Source: Nymphaea colorata
Lineage: Eukaryota; Streptophyta; Magnoliopsida; Nymphaeales; Nymphaeaceae
Assembly: GCF_008831285.2 (NCBI RefSeq)
Contig: NC_045138.2
Coordinates: 3,080,143-3,140,142, forward strand
Length of the DNA: 60,000 nucleotides
Reading direction: 5' to 3'
Below the pieces are notes generated by a model. That model was not told the DNA's origin, searched no databases, and saw nothing but the letters and a program-made list of their open reading frames with translations. Shown here one piece after another: positions 14,711 through 26,146 of the stretch. Every line of letters begins with the position of its first letter. The stretch's first letter is position 1. The translations under genes were made by a program, and so were the position numbers.

Positions 14711-16260
14711 ATGCTAAGCGAGCTATTATTATATTACTATGCCCGTCCAATAAGAGTGTGTTTGATAACCTTGAATCTTGTATCTTACAGGGATTGGAGA
14801 TCCCATTTGTGTGGGACCAACATAGTAAACAAACAATGGATTTCATTGGATATTAGAGTTAGAAACTTTAACTTACAAATTTATGTAAAATAAAATATGG
14901 ATTCCTATCTTGTTCTCAAGCCTATGGTTGCTGTACTTGAACCAAAGAATGCTTTGCTTTCCCTTGGATGCACTTAGGTTTGATTTATTATAATGGCTGG
15001 ATGTTTTGTTATTTGTATGATAAAGTATCACAAGAGGATATGCTTTTGGTTGCTTTCAATTGTCTGCAAGTGGATGATGCAAATATAGTGCTTGTGGGTA
15101 CCTTAACACAAGTCGTCTTCTCTTTGTTTCTCCCTCTTGACTTTCTATATTTTATGATGATAAAAAGGGGCCAAGTATTAAAAACAAACTTAAAAAGAAG
15201 AAAACGTTGACTTGGAATTATGTGTATGAACTTCCCAATATCAGATTGCATATTCTTTGTTACTCTCTATACATTTGAGAAAATGTTTACTTGTGTTTGC
15301 TTTTTATATATATATATATATATTGCTAATAAAGGCTAGAGGTCTTCTTCTAGCAGGTTTTTATATGAAGATGTGCAATCAGAAGCAGGTGTTTTTTTTT
15401 TAAATATCTACCTAGAAAACATTTTCTTTTTTATTTTAGCTTATTAAAGTCAATCAAATAGGTTAAGAAGTTTAAAAATTTCTTAACTATTGAACAACTT
15501 TTTTATACTTAAAACCAGGTGAAAATAGTCACCGAAAAATAGTATATAGCAAAGAGTACATCCAATTCGAATCCGTTCCATGGACATAGATGCTACCTAA
15601 TTCAGGTTACCAATGTGTGATCCGCGTAAGCTTCTGTTTCTCCAAGCTCGATCACTCGTCTTGGATGATGAGATTGAGTTGCATGTACACCCACATGGAC
15701 CTTGGTCCCACCTCAATTTTTTTTTAAAAAAATTACGTGTAAATTTAAGAAAAAATTAACTTATTGCACATAAAAATTTTGAAAAATGATATTTCGACTC
15801 GTATCAAAATTTTAGAAACTTTAATTCGGCTCCACTCCTCGTTGACTTGTGTGGGCAGTGGCCCACCCCAACTCAGCAGGCCCACCCCAACTCATCAGAA
15901 ACCTCGTTACAATGTCTCAACATCACATTAGAATGACTCAAAAATTATGCAATGTTGAATATCAAAATCAAATTCGTGCCGTCAACTCAAATGCATCTCG
16001 GCCAAAAAATCCTGCCACCGCCACTGGGTCACTGGTTGGAAGGCTAATCTCGCAAGTCGAAATGGTGATGCTGATGGTGATTTGAGAGGGTCCCCATCTG
16101 GAACCAAGATCCAGATTTGCTTATCAGTTTTGAATTCTGGTAGACTGGATGGCAACATCAATAATTATAGGGCGCAAATGAACGAGTCAAGCAAAGTCAT
16201 TTAATATGAACAAATAGTTGGAAGATTCCAAGGAAAGTTTCTTCTCACTTTTTTTTTCTT
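14711..16260. other. Intergenic stretch with a decayed group D fragment
   Basis: No supported gene. A (TA)n run lies at 15305-15322. About 15705-15838 reads in reverse as a group D interior ending GAATTAAAG...; the plus strand shows TTTAATTCGGCTCCACTCC. The 81-codon and 78-codon open frames here have no recognisable features. Confidence 0.45.
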
Positions 16261-16789
16261 TTATTTGTAAAACGAATGTATATAATATAGGTCTCTTTGC
16301 GTGTAAGTACAAGCTAAACTTAGTACCATTTATATGTTGAGCCCATGCAGGAATTATTCCTTTTCATTAATTAATACAATATATTGTATCAACTGCATTA
16401 TTTTATTTATTCAATTATTAAGCCAAGGAAGACCTGACTCTTTCTTCTACTCGCTACTGGTACCTAAAATTCCAATGGTCAATATATGATAGTATTTATG
16501 TATTATATTTTATCTTTTAGGCGGTGTTTGATGGACTTGGATTTTAGATCTGATGCTAATCTAAAATCCATACATCGTGCGATTCATTATCTACAAGGGA
16601 TCTTAGCAGCGTAGATGTCACGTTCACGCTATATTTCAAAAATGTGGATCAGGGGGACCTCAAATATGCTGCTAGTGGAAGACGACCTTATGGAGAAAAA
16701 GTTATTGCCCTATGAAAGGGATAAAACAGTGCTGAAAGATTCTTCATGGAGGGACCTTGAACACGTCTACTAGCTGGATCTTAATTATT

Positions 16790-16792
<3 letters not shown>

Positions 16793-16881
<89 letters not shown>

Positions 16882-16882
16882 G
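16793..16882. repeat. Compound (TA)n(GA)n microsatellite
   Basis: An uninterrupted TA run of about 65 bp passes directly into a GA run of about 25 bp. It lies inside the first copy of the 16-18.7 kb duplication. The corresponding position near 17385-17400 keeps only the GA part, with a separate TA run at 17243-17282. Confidence 0.95.
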
Positions 16883-17242
16883 GGCAAACGATAACAACTT
16901 GAAGTAATTGCAGATCAAGTTTGATTCATCCCAGCAGTGTGATTCTAATTAATCTGGTACATCAAAACCCTTTTTATTTTTGCACTCTTTGGATGAGCAG
17001 GAAGTTAACAATCTATCGGTCGTAAAAGTCCTGAAACCTCTTCATTTTCCTTGTCTTTAAATGTTTGGGCTGTATTGAGACTTGAGTAAGGTATGGTACA
17101 CCTATTAACTAGAATGTCACAATGCCACAGTTTGGGAGGAATCGAATAGGCGATGTGTCCTGCATCACGACTTTATGAAAAAAAAAAGAAAGTTATTGTC
17201 CGATTGAAGAGATAAAACAAGGATGAAAGCTTGTTCATCAAG

Positions 17243-17275
<33 letters not shown>

Positions 17276-18142
17276 TATATATCTTGAATTAAAGAACAAT
17301 TGATGCTATAACAACAGCAAATTTCTTAGTGCGCCGAATTCAAGGAAACCTGCATTCAGCACAAGCATGGAATGAGTGAAGGAGAGAGAGAGAGAGAGAG
17401 GTAACGGCAACGATGTCAACTCGAAGACATTGTAGGTCAAGTTTCATCCAGTGATGTGATCCTCATCAAATCTGGTACATCAAAACTTTGTTTTCTCTTT
17501 TGGTTATTTTTGGGTGAGCAGGAGGTTAACACTTTCATTTTTAATATCATTGTAGTCCTCGCCTCGATTTTCTCTTTTGGTTATTTCTGGGTGAGCAGGA
17601 GGTTAACAATCCATCCGACGTCGGAACCTATGTAGGGCATGGTGCAACCGTTTAGTATTACCTACCAGTCAAGTCAGATGCGTGTAGGTCAAGACATGCA
17701 TCGCTGTGCACCACATAATAAAACACTTAAAAAATATATGATCGAGAGGCACTTGACCTCATGCACACCTATCACTACAAGAATGTATATAATATGGTTC
17801 TGTTTGCGTGTAACTGTAAGCTAAACATAATATCATTTACATCTTCATCACCTAGTAAGTCACATCGCAACATTATTCCTTTTGATTAATTAATAAAACG
17901 TCTTCTCTCAACCGCACTATTTTATTTATTTAATTACTAAGCCAGGGTAAGAGCTGACTCTTTCTCCTCCTCGCTAATGGTATATAAACTTCCAATGCAC
18001 GATATACGATAGTATTTATCTATTATATATTTACTTTTCTCTCTCTCTATCTTAGGTGGTGTTTGGTTGTCTTGGATTTTACATCTGATGCTAACCTAGT
18101 GTGATCCATTATTTAAGAACAAGGGATCTCAGCAGCATAGAT

Positions 18143-18320
18143 CTAAACTTGACTTGAACTCGACTCGTTTATTAAGCGAGTCAAGTTCGAGTTCAAGTTA
18201 AGAAATGAAATCGACAACCTAAACGAGTCGAGCTCGAGTCAAGTTCGAGTTCCTTTCAAGACACGCGACTCGAGTTCAAACTGGCTCAACTCGACTCGAA
18301 CTCGCTCATGAACAGCCCTG
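18143..18320 (-). mobile_element. CGAG-rich element inserted in one copy of the duplication
   Basis: About 178 bp of GAGTCGAGCTC-like repeats is present here. In the paralogous copy near 16608-16625 the flanking words run together (GCAGCGTAGATGTCACGTTCACGC). On the minus strand it starts CAGGGCTGTTCATGAGCG, a hAT-like beginning. The other end (CTAAACTTGACTTG) does not mirror it, so it is probably truncated. Confidence 0.6.
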
Positions 18321-18690
18321 GTATTCACGCTATATCTCAAAAGTAAGTGTGGATCAGAAGGTTGGAAGACAAGGGGATCATAGCGAATGCAACTTTACGG
18401 AGGAAAAGTTATTATCCGATGGAAGTGGTAAGACAATCTTGAAAACTTCTTCAGGGGGCGCAACAGTGACAACTTGACTAGTCATGTAGATCAAGTGTCA
18501 TCCATCATAGTTGTGTGATCTTCATCAAATCTGGTATATCAAAACTCTATTTTTCTTTTTTCGGCTCTCCTCAGGTGGCCACGGCCATGAGGTTAACAAC
18601 CCACTGGCTACAAAAAACTAGTCAACTAGATCTCAGTCGGATCATCTCAGTCGGATACCATCTACCTGTCAATTAGAGTGTTGTGATTGC

Positions 18691-19380
18691 ACTGTTTACC
18701 GTACATGAAAATAGCACCCACATGTAACAAATAGGCGCAAGTCTTTTAAATGCCCGCCTACCCGATCAACTATGCAACGCCCCCTTCAGGCTTTCTTCTT
18801 ATCTCTCTCAACATTGTTTACTAAATAATAGCCAGCAAAACTTAAGTTAAATTTTTGGCCATTCACGCCGAGTCGAGCCAGAGACTCGGCAGGTGTTCCA
18901 CGTCCGTGACTCGGTGTGAGCTTCTTTGGGACACAAGTCATGAAGGACGCAATTGGTTTGGACCTAGGAACCAAAATCTGCATTTTTAGCTGGTTTGGAT
19001 TTGATCTAGATCCAATTCTCTATATACTTGAGCTATCTAATATTCGGGGTGTCAGTTACAAAACGACGGACATAGTGTTCCTGTTGCCAAACACCCTCTT
19101 AAAGGATGTCAATGGAATCGATTTATCCAATTAGTCCAGACGAGTTAAATCTGAAACCGGCAGGGGTCTGAATCCGAAAGCACGTCGAAACTGAGACAAC
19201 TTCAGGTCGGTGGCCAGGTGGGGAAGTCCTGGTCTAGACTCGCACCCAATCAAACGAGGATTTGAAGTTTGCCATAAAAAAAAGTTGATTCTTTGAACTA
19301 TTAAGTTCAGTAGTAGTTAATTCTATTCCAAAGAGTGCAATTCCCTGCACATTGTACCCTTAATTTTAAACAGCTTTCGA
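18691..19380. other. Intergenic stretch, nothing recognised
   Basis: The base composition is mixed and there is no coding frame with family features. A GGATTTGATCTAGATCC-like patch near 18990-19015 and GGATGTCAATGGAATCG at about 19105-19121 suggest fragments of group B elements. Confidence 0.4.
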
Positions 19381-19832
19381 TAGGGGTGTCAAAAGATCGG
19401 ATTTGGATCGGATATATCATTAATCATATCTGCTTTTTCATATATTCACATATTCAGATTTGAATTCAGATTTGAATACAAATAAAGAAAAGTCATATCT
19501 GAATCTGAAATCCGAAATCCACTTTTACAATTTGAATCTGATCCGAATTCGATTTTTATATTCATATCCAAATCCGAATCTGAATTTTGAACTAGATTTT
19601 ACCAATTTTCAAAATGTAATAGCATTAGATACAAGATATTTATCTAAAAACGAATCCGATCCAAATCTATATCTGAATTCAATCAGATATTTATGTATAT
19701 CCGAATCTGATCGGATGCCATTTATTAATCAGATCTGATTTCTTAATCAAATATTAATTTTTTTTTATATCCGATTTTTTCGGATGGATTCGGTCGAATA
19801 TCCGGTTAAAATCGGATATATTGACATCCCTA
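19381..19832 (+). mobile_element. Group B element (GGATTCGGATC-rich), full length
   Basis: The element is 452 bp long. It starts TAGGGGTGTCAA and ends TTGACATCCCTA, a 12-bp terminal inverted repeat with one mismatch. The interior repeats words such as GAATCCGATC and ATATCCGA on both strands. The flanks GCTTTCGA and ACTCTCAG agree at only 4 of 8 positions (all mismatches transitions), so a target duplication is not shown. It gives the uninterrupted reference for the nested insertion at 24873-25055. Confidence 0.75.
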
Positions 19833-19991
19833 ACTCTCAGGCAATGTGGCCTTATTAAAATTAGAAGTCAGCTAAAAATCCAACAAGACTTGCAATTATT
19901 TTATGTTTGGGCTTTCCCAGCTTTTCTTGCATATGGTTTCCTCGCAATACAATCAAACAATTATTCAAAGTGTGTGCTCAACACATCCTCC

Positions 19992-20400
19992 TAGGGATGT
20001 CAATGAATGAGACTCAATTGCTTTAAAAATGTTGGTCCATTAAGAAATCCAGTCGAATTAAATATAAGAAATGACATATGATCTGATTCAAATTCAGTTT
20101 GAAATAAATATGCGATCGGATTTGGATTCAAATTTTGATTCAGTTTTAACAAACATGCAATATCCAAGATTCTTACATTTTAAACGTCAGTTTTCAACAT
20201 ACATAATGTGGTTTAGATCCGCTTTGCATTTCAAAGTCGGATATGGATTTTAGTTGTGAATTCAAACATCATGATTTGGATCAGATACAGATTGAGAATT
20301 TAAAAGTTGGATTTAGATACGCCATAGATGATTCTTCATTTGCATCCGAATATAAATTCGATTCCAAGCACGTGAACATCGGATAAATAGCATATGGTAA
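19992..20400 (+). mobile_element. Group B element, decayed
   Basis: It begins TAGGGATGTCAATGAATG and contains repeated GGATTTGGATTC-like words to about 20400. The right terminus is not recognisable. Confidence 0.5.
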
Positions 20401-20558
20401 AAAAACACATGTGATCCGAATCCATTTCCATTGTTCTAATCTATGCTACCCAGTAAGGCCGCTGAAGAGTTGGATTTTTTTTTTCGTTCTTATTATTTGT
20501 CACATCAAATCTGCACATATGTAAAGATAATACAAGGATCACCATAGTTTTCTTCTTT

Positions 20559-20662
<104 letters not shown>

Positions 20663-20966
20663 CACCTGGTCTTCTTCTTTGAGTTACGACCCGGACCCAG
20701 TGCCAGCACTTTAGGGGTGGGTCCAATTTTGGATCCATATGAGTCTAGAAAAGGTCCAACCCGTTGCCATCCCAATGAAACCAGGGGAAAGGCTGCCTTG
20801 TCTGCTCAAACATGGACAAACAAGTACATAGTTCCCCTACAACCAGGTTAACCAGGGTTAACTTGGAGAAGAAATCTTGAAAAGTTGAAATTTATAGTAA
20901 TTGAAACTGGTTCCTCAATTTTTTTTTGTCCATTTTGCAAAATAATTTGAACTTTTGGAGTGTATT

Positions 20967-21511
20967 TAGGGGTGAACAAGAGCTCGACTTGTTAAAGCTC
21001 GGCTTGTGAACGAGTTCGAGCCGAATCATTTGCTTAACAAGTCAAGCTCGAGTTCATGAGTCGGCTCGTTCATAACTGTCAAGTCAAGCTCGAGTTCATG
21101 AGTCGGCTCGTTCATAACTGTCAAGTCAAGCTCGAGCATTAATCGAGTTTGACGAGTCTTAATCAAGTCCATATATTCAAACGAGTTTACGAGTTTGATG
21201 AGCCTTAATCGAGTCGAGCTCAAGCTCAACATGTAACGTAACGATGAATAACAATTTTATTCAAACGAGTTTGTCGAGCTTTAATCGAGTCGATCTCGAG
21301 CTCAACATATAACGATGAATATCAATTTTATTCTAATGAGTTTGTCAAGCCTTAATCAAGCTCGAGCTCAACACGTAACTGTCGAGTCCAGTTCGAGATG
21401 CTTCCATCGAGCTATTCTCGAGCTCGAGCCGAGCGAAGCTCGATGATTCATTAGTCGAGCCAAGCTCGAACTGACTGAACTCGGGCTCGACTCGGCTCGT
21501 GTTCACCCATA
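20967..21511 (+). mobile_element. Group A (CGAG-rich) hAT-like element with target-site duplication
   Basis: The element is 545 bp long. It starts TAGGGGTGAACA and ends TGTTCACCCATA. The flanks AGTGTATT (20959-20966) and AGTGTATC (21512-21519) match at 7 of 8 positions. Internally it carries a 42-bp tandem duplication (21041-21082, 21083-21124) and longer CGAG-type units. Open frames in it (for example 21026-21232) come from the repeat itself. Confidence 0.85.
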
Positions 21512-21806
21512 AGTGTATCAGATCTGTTTTCGAAGTGATGTCACTGCTATGATTCAACTTGCATATCAGTGTTCCCCTCTTAATACACATGAAGTTGGCG
21601 CCTTAGAAGCTTAAAATAAAGACTGACCACCTACCAGTCATGCGGTATTCATTGTGACAACTCCTTTCATTACAACCAACAGTAATGATCCAAATCAAAT
21701 AAAGGGTTTTTTGAAATTATATATCTGGAAAAACACGTCCATATCAAAACTTACATCCTTGTCATATACCGTTGTCAGCCCAGCTTTACTTTGGTCATCA
21801 CTATTT

Positions 21807-22350
21807 CTAGGGATGCAAATGGATCTGATAGATCCAATAGTTGATCCGATTTTTCGTGATTGGGTAGGAAATTTGAATCTGACTACCACTTGGATTTGAA
21901 ATTTAATATGAGATCTGATAAAGACGTGATGTGATTACATATAAATCTTGGTCTTATGCTGGTTGGTTTGAAATTTAATTTTGAAGAAACATGGTTGGAG
22001 TTGGGCTCCGAATCTGAATCTGATTATATAAAATTGGATCGGCAGACAGCCAAAGGTAGGATCCGATCCGAATCCGAGTCGTTTCCCTCCGTAACTATTG
22101 CCCTGGATATAAGTATCACCAATCCAGATCCGAGCACTTGGTGCAGATAAAAAACTGGGCTGGGTTCAGATTTTCAAGAGTTGTTCGGATAAGTTCAAAT
22201 CTGTCTAACAAGGGCTCCAAAGTCATTGAGAACCAGTTTTGAGCTTTTCCAGAGAGATCGCACCAAAAATTGGCCGCGTAAATGGTTCGGATTCGGATAA
22301 TCTAAGTATAAGGGAAATCAGATCTGATCGAATTCAGTTAAGCGGGAGAA
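21807..22350 (+). mobile_element. Group B element, decayed
   Basis: It starts CTAGGGATGCAAATGGATC and is followed by GGATCCGATCCGAATCCGAG-like words to about 22350. There is no clear right end. The short open frames within it are repeat-derived. Confidence 0.45.
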
Positions 22351-22456
22351 ACGACTGTAGCAGGTTTACAAATTACAAGCCACCACCCAAAAGACCCCCT
22401 TATTTTCTCTACTTTGAAGGTCTTGGGCTACATTGCCGTCAAGCCAACGACGTACT

Positions 22457-22672
22457 TAAGCCTGGACATTGAGCAGGCCCGCCACAACAAGGAGTTGGGC
22501 TTGGGCTGACCCGACACCTTAAACTTAGGCTCTAGCCTGGCCCAATACTTAAAACCCAAGCTCAGCCTGATTGAATTTTAAAATATATATTTTTTATAAT
22601 TCTATATAAAATTCAATAAAATATATATTAAAAAAACATTGTCAAACCCAGCCGACCCCAATGCCAGCCTTT
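22457..22672 (+). mobile_element. Group C hAT-like element
   Basis: The element is 216 bp long. It starts TAAGCCTGGACATTGAG, related to the TAGACCTGGGCATCGGG start of other C copies, and ends near AATGCCAGCCTTT. The flanks GACGTACT (22449-22456) and GGCGTACC (22673-22680) match at 6 of 8 positions with two transitions. The GC-rich ends surround an AT-rich middle, as in the other C copies. Confidence 0.6.
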
Positions 22673-23702
22673 GGCGTACCCTTCAACTTAAGCACTCAAG
22701 GCACAATATATAGCATCCACGCTAATCGAATTACAAACCCAGTTTTGATAGGTCCCTACCCCATGATCATCTACGCTATGTTCCATGAGACACCTAGTTG
22801 TTTATTTCTACCTCCATATTTTAGCACTTTGACATTATTTTCGCCGAATTCAATCATATGGACATGCAAAAGATAATTCGAAACCATATGATGCAAAAAA
22901 AAAAAAGTCACGAGAATAAAAGTCAGATTTTATAAAATAAATATGTATGGATTTGCTTATTATATTTTAGGCTACGTAAGCCGAGAGACTTCAACGCTCC
23001 CCTTCCGAGTAAAAAGTCATTCCTCCCGCCCTTTGGTCTTGGAATTCGTAGGCTTGTGCCAAGGGCAGACACCTTTAAAATTTGAACTATCGACTGGCCA
23101 CCTATCAGCTACTAGCCCAACCACATGTGCTTGAATGCTTGGAGGACCCGTTTAGCATGTGTAATATTTAGGGCAGATTCATGGAACGCCTATTAATATG
23201 GTTAATGAATCTACCTCAATATTTGATATTGCGAATGTCAATACAGAGTCCATAGGTCTAGTGAACTATTACCTTTGGTGGTGGGCAACTGATACTCTCG
23301 ATGGATTTGATATTGAGGCCAAGCCCACCTGACTATTCCTATGAACATAGAGAAAGAGGCCACTGGTTGGCTTTTGAAAGGTGGTGTGAGATTTTAGAAC
23401 CATAGATTTGATATTGCATTGAAATAAAAAGAAAATAAAGAAAAATAGATTGCAAATCTAAGATCAGAGGGTTTGAGTTTAAATTTATAGATCTGAAGCG
23501 GATAGACTTTCATCTTATGAATCAGAAATTCCGAGGATTTTAGATCTAAGCCTATCAAATATAGTCAGATAACTCTTAAAAATTTTGCCCAGTGTAGTGA
23601 TTTTTCTTTTAAATGGTTACTTTGGGCAAACCATAATCCGCTTAGAACCTCCAAAATCATACCCTTATGTCTCCAAGGTTTTGACTCGCTTGTGGGTGGA
23701 TG
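22673..23702. other. Intergenic stretch, nothing recognised
   Basis: The open frames here are short and featureless. Only A-rich runs and scattered GGATTTGATATTG words are seen. Confidence 0.4.
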
Positions 23703-23999
23703 TAGACCTGGGCATCGGGTCCGGTACCTGGCCCGACGGGGGACCGATTCGTCTTGATAACTTTCAAATATTCATTTTATTTCACTAATAATATATATTT
23801 TATTATTAAAAGATATTTTTATTCAAAAAATATATTTTATATCTTTTAAAAAATCTTATTATAAGTGGGCCGAGCCGGGTTCAGGCTCGAGTTTCGGCAA
23901 TCGGGTCCAGGTTTGGGCTTGCATTTCAGACATCGGGCCAACTCAGGCTTGCTACTTATCGAGCCGGGGTGGGTCCAGCCGGCCCCATGCCCAGGTCTA
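23703..23999 (+). mobile_element. Group C hAT-like element
   Basis: The element is 297 bp long. It starts TAGACCTGGGCATCGGG and ends CCCCATGCCCAGGTCTA, inverted repeats of 17 bp with one mismatch. The flanks GGTGGATG and GGTTGATC match at 6 of 8 positions. The GC-rich arms (GCCCGACGGG, GAGCCGGGTT) enclose an AT-rich centre without an ORF. Confidence 0.82.
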
Positions 24000-24561
24000 G
24001 GTTGATCTATGATAATATTATAATTCTTGATATCACTCAAAAACCATGTAAACTGATGTGTATGGCCTCGTATAAAAAGGATTACTACAAAATTTAAATC
24101 ACTTGCCTATATAGGTCGGTATCCCTTGATTTTCCCATGCTCTTTCCTAACAAATAAGAAATGGGAAGAATGTTTTGATCACTTGGTCTTATTGTTCACA
24201 AAGTACTTAGAAAAGTTTTGAGATTCTCACCTTTTCCGTCATATTAATTTTGCACAAGTGAAGAGACTGACTCGATAGCGATAGCAGATGTTATATATTT
24301 GTTTTTCACATCTAAAACTATAAAAATCAACATAAAAATAATCATGTTTCTGGATAAACAAGTTTCATAAGCGGAACAAAATTCCAAAAAAGTTCTACAG
24401 TTTATTACTAAATTTCTTGAGGATCTTCACACTTAACAGATATCATTTCTACATAGATCTAAAATGTTTTGATTATGAATATCACTTTCATATGGTTGAT
24501 TTTACAAGAAAATGAGCATAAAATGTCAAAAATGGTTGTGACAGGTCTATTTGGTAAAGAA

Positions 24562-24750
24562 TACTGTTGATTGCTCCTACTCTTCCCCATCCACACCAAC
24601 ACACACACATATAAGGGTGGGAGCCAGAGAGTGAATTTTAATTGGGTATCAGTAGGTTCATATTGCCTGCTGGTCACTAAACAAACACAAGTCAATATTG
24701 TTGATTGCTCCTAATCCTCCCTTCCCACACCAACACACACACACATATAA
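24562..24750. repeat. 55-bp direct repeat bordering a truncated group B element
   Basis: ACTGTTGATTGCTCCTA...CACCAACACACACACATATAA at 24562-24615 recurs almost unchanged at 24694-24750. The second copy runs straight into the truncated edge of the B element at 24748. This may record a repeat-mediated deletion or template switch. Confidence 0.65.
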
Positions 24751-25289
24751 TATCCGATTAAGAAATCAAATCGGATTTAGATTTAATAAATGGCGTCCGA
24801 TCGGATTTAGATTCGGATTCAGATATACATAAATATCAGATCGGATTCGTTTTTAAACAAATATCATGTGTCCATGGGGCGGAGCCAAGATTTTTTTTTC
24901 AAACTGTGTAGGACCAAACTGAACCCGAATTCAAACAATATATGGCACAACTAAAATTTTTTAATTTTTTCAATGTAAACTTTTTTTTTTTTCACTTGGC
25001 TAGGGTCGGGTCATGGCCTATGGCCTAGGCGGGCCCTCCCCTCCCTCCGCCCTTGCATGTATTTAATGCTATTAAATTTTGAAAATTGGTAAAATCCGAT
25101 TCAAAATTCAGATTTGGATATGAATATAAAAATCAGACTCGGATCGGATTCGGATTGTAAAATTGGATTTTGGATTCGGACTTGGATATGACTTTCTTTA
25201 TTCGAATTCGAGTCCGAATATGTGAATATCCGAAAAAATGGATATGATTAAAGACATATCCAATCTGAATCCAATCCGTTGACATCTCT
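24748..25289 (-). mobile_element. Group B element, truncated and interrupted by a group D element
   Basis: Read in reverse it aligns to 19381-19832: GATTAAGAAATCA, AATAAATGGC, TCCGATCGGATT, then a break, then TTTAATGCTATTAAATTTTG, and an end GTTGACATCTCT. About 90 bp of the outer end is missing at the 24748 side. The break is the insertion at 24873-25055. Confidence 0.75.
24873..25055 (+). mobile_element. Group D hAT-like element nested in a group B element
   Basis: The element is 183 bp long. It starts CATGGGGCGGAGCC and ends CTCCGCCCTTG. The flanks CATGTGTC (24865-24872) and CATGTATT (25056-25063) match at 6 of 8 positions with two transitions. The other B copies read straight through this point: CTTGTATC on the reverse strand of 19381-19832 occupies the position of the duplicated octamer. 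Confidence 0.87.
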
Positions 25290-26140
25290 TCTTAAGGACA
25301 ATATGGAATCCAACTTTCTTCAGTCATATGACTTGGGCAAGTTATTTTTGGCATGCCGGTATTGTTACCGCTCGGTTAAGTCAAAGATGGAAACTAGTTT
25401 TACACCTTAAAATAGATTACCAATGTATTTATTTTCCATAATCCATCATTACAAATATGATCTTAAGACATTAAGTCAATTTTTTTGGGGTTTTAAATAT
25501 GTTATTTGGGATATAAAAAAATTAGTTCTTAAAACACTGAAATGTTGATAGTTGACAAATCATTATTTTTCAAGGTAATAACTTGAATTAGAACATGTTT
25601 TAGATTACATTGGTAACTATATATCAATATGGTAATATGTTCATCTGCTTTTAAAATGTTTTTAAAGACATGAATGTACATGGACTTATGTGCACGCACA
25701 CAGACACAAGGTTAGTAAAATACATATACAATTACAGTAAATGAATCACGTAGATTGATGGGCTCTCTGCGATGGGTCTCTCCCACACACTTAGAATTAC
25801 ATGGTTACTTTGAAAAAGTAATTTTATGCATGGCAACACTTTATGAAACCTAGTTCATGTTACCTGACAGTTAATGATCAATTCACCCTAATTGCCAACA
25901 TATTCTGTAATTATATACAGAGTTGCGTAATTCATATGCTTTTTTCACAAGTACATGAACATTTCAGGAAAATGAATTAAGCATGTGTCGTGTCTGTATA
26001 GTCATTATTGGCATACTGGCGAGAGTTTCCCGCGCCGCACGGTCCAGAGGAGTCGGCCCGTGACATTGCCAATCCTACAACTTTTGCCTATTTTAGCGGC
26101 ATTTTTGTCATTTGGGCACTAAGCATGTTGGTTTGATCCG
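25290..26140. other. Intergenic stretch, nothing recognised
   Basis: AT-rich with a short GC-rich patch at about 26020-26065. No gene, repeat ends or microsatellite were seen. Confidence 0.4.
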
Positions 26141-26146
26141 TTGACA

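Larger units (their letters stand above)
16265..18690 (+). repeat. Diverged tandem segmental duplication, partly triplicated
   Basis: The block at about 16270-17010 recurs at about 17778-18600. Shared landmarks in the same order are GAATGTATATAATA, CTAAGCCA followed by GACTCTTTCT, ATAGTATTTAT, GGTGTTTG followed by TTGGATTTTA, the AAAAGTTATT block, and CATCAAA followed by ACTCT and a GAGGTTAACAA-type end. A third, partial copy with the same order (AAAGTTATTGTCCGAT, then GATCAAGTTT-like, then GAGCAGGAGGTTAACA) lies at about 17165-17620. The offset is about 1.5 kb. The copies have diverged by substitutions, microsatellite growth and an insertion at 18143-18320. Confidence 0.75.

Noticed and set aside
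14600-14846. Open frames in CGAG-rich sequence considered as proteins (also 21026-21232 and 21345-21590)
   Set aside because: They consist of repeated Leu-Glu-Leu-Asp-type units from group A elements.
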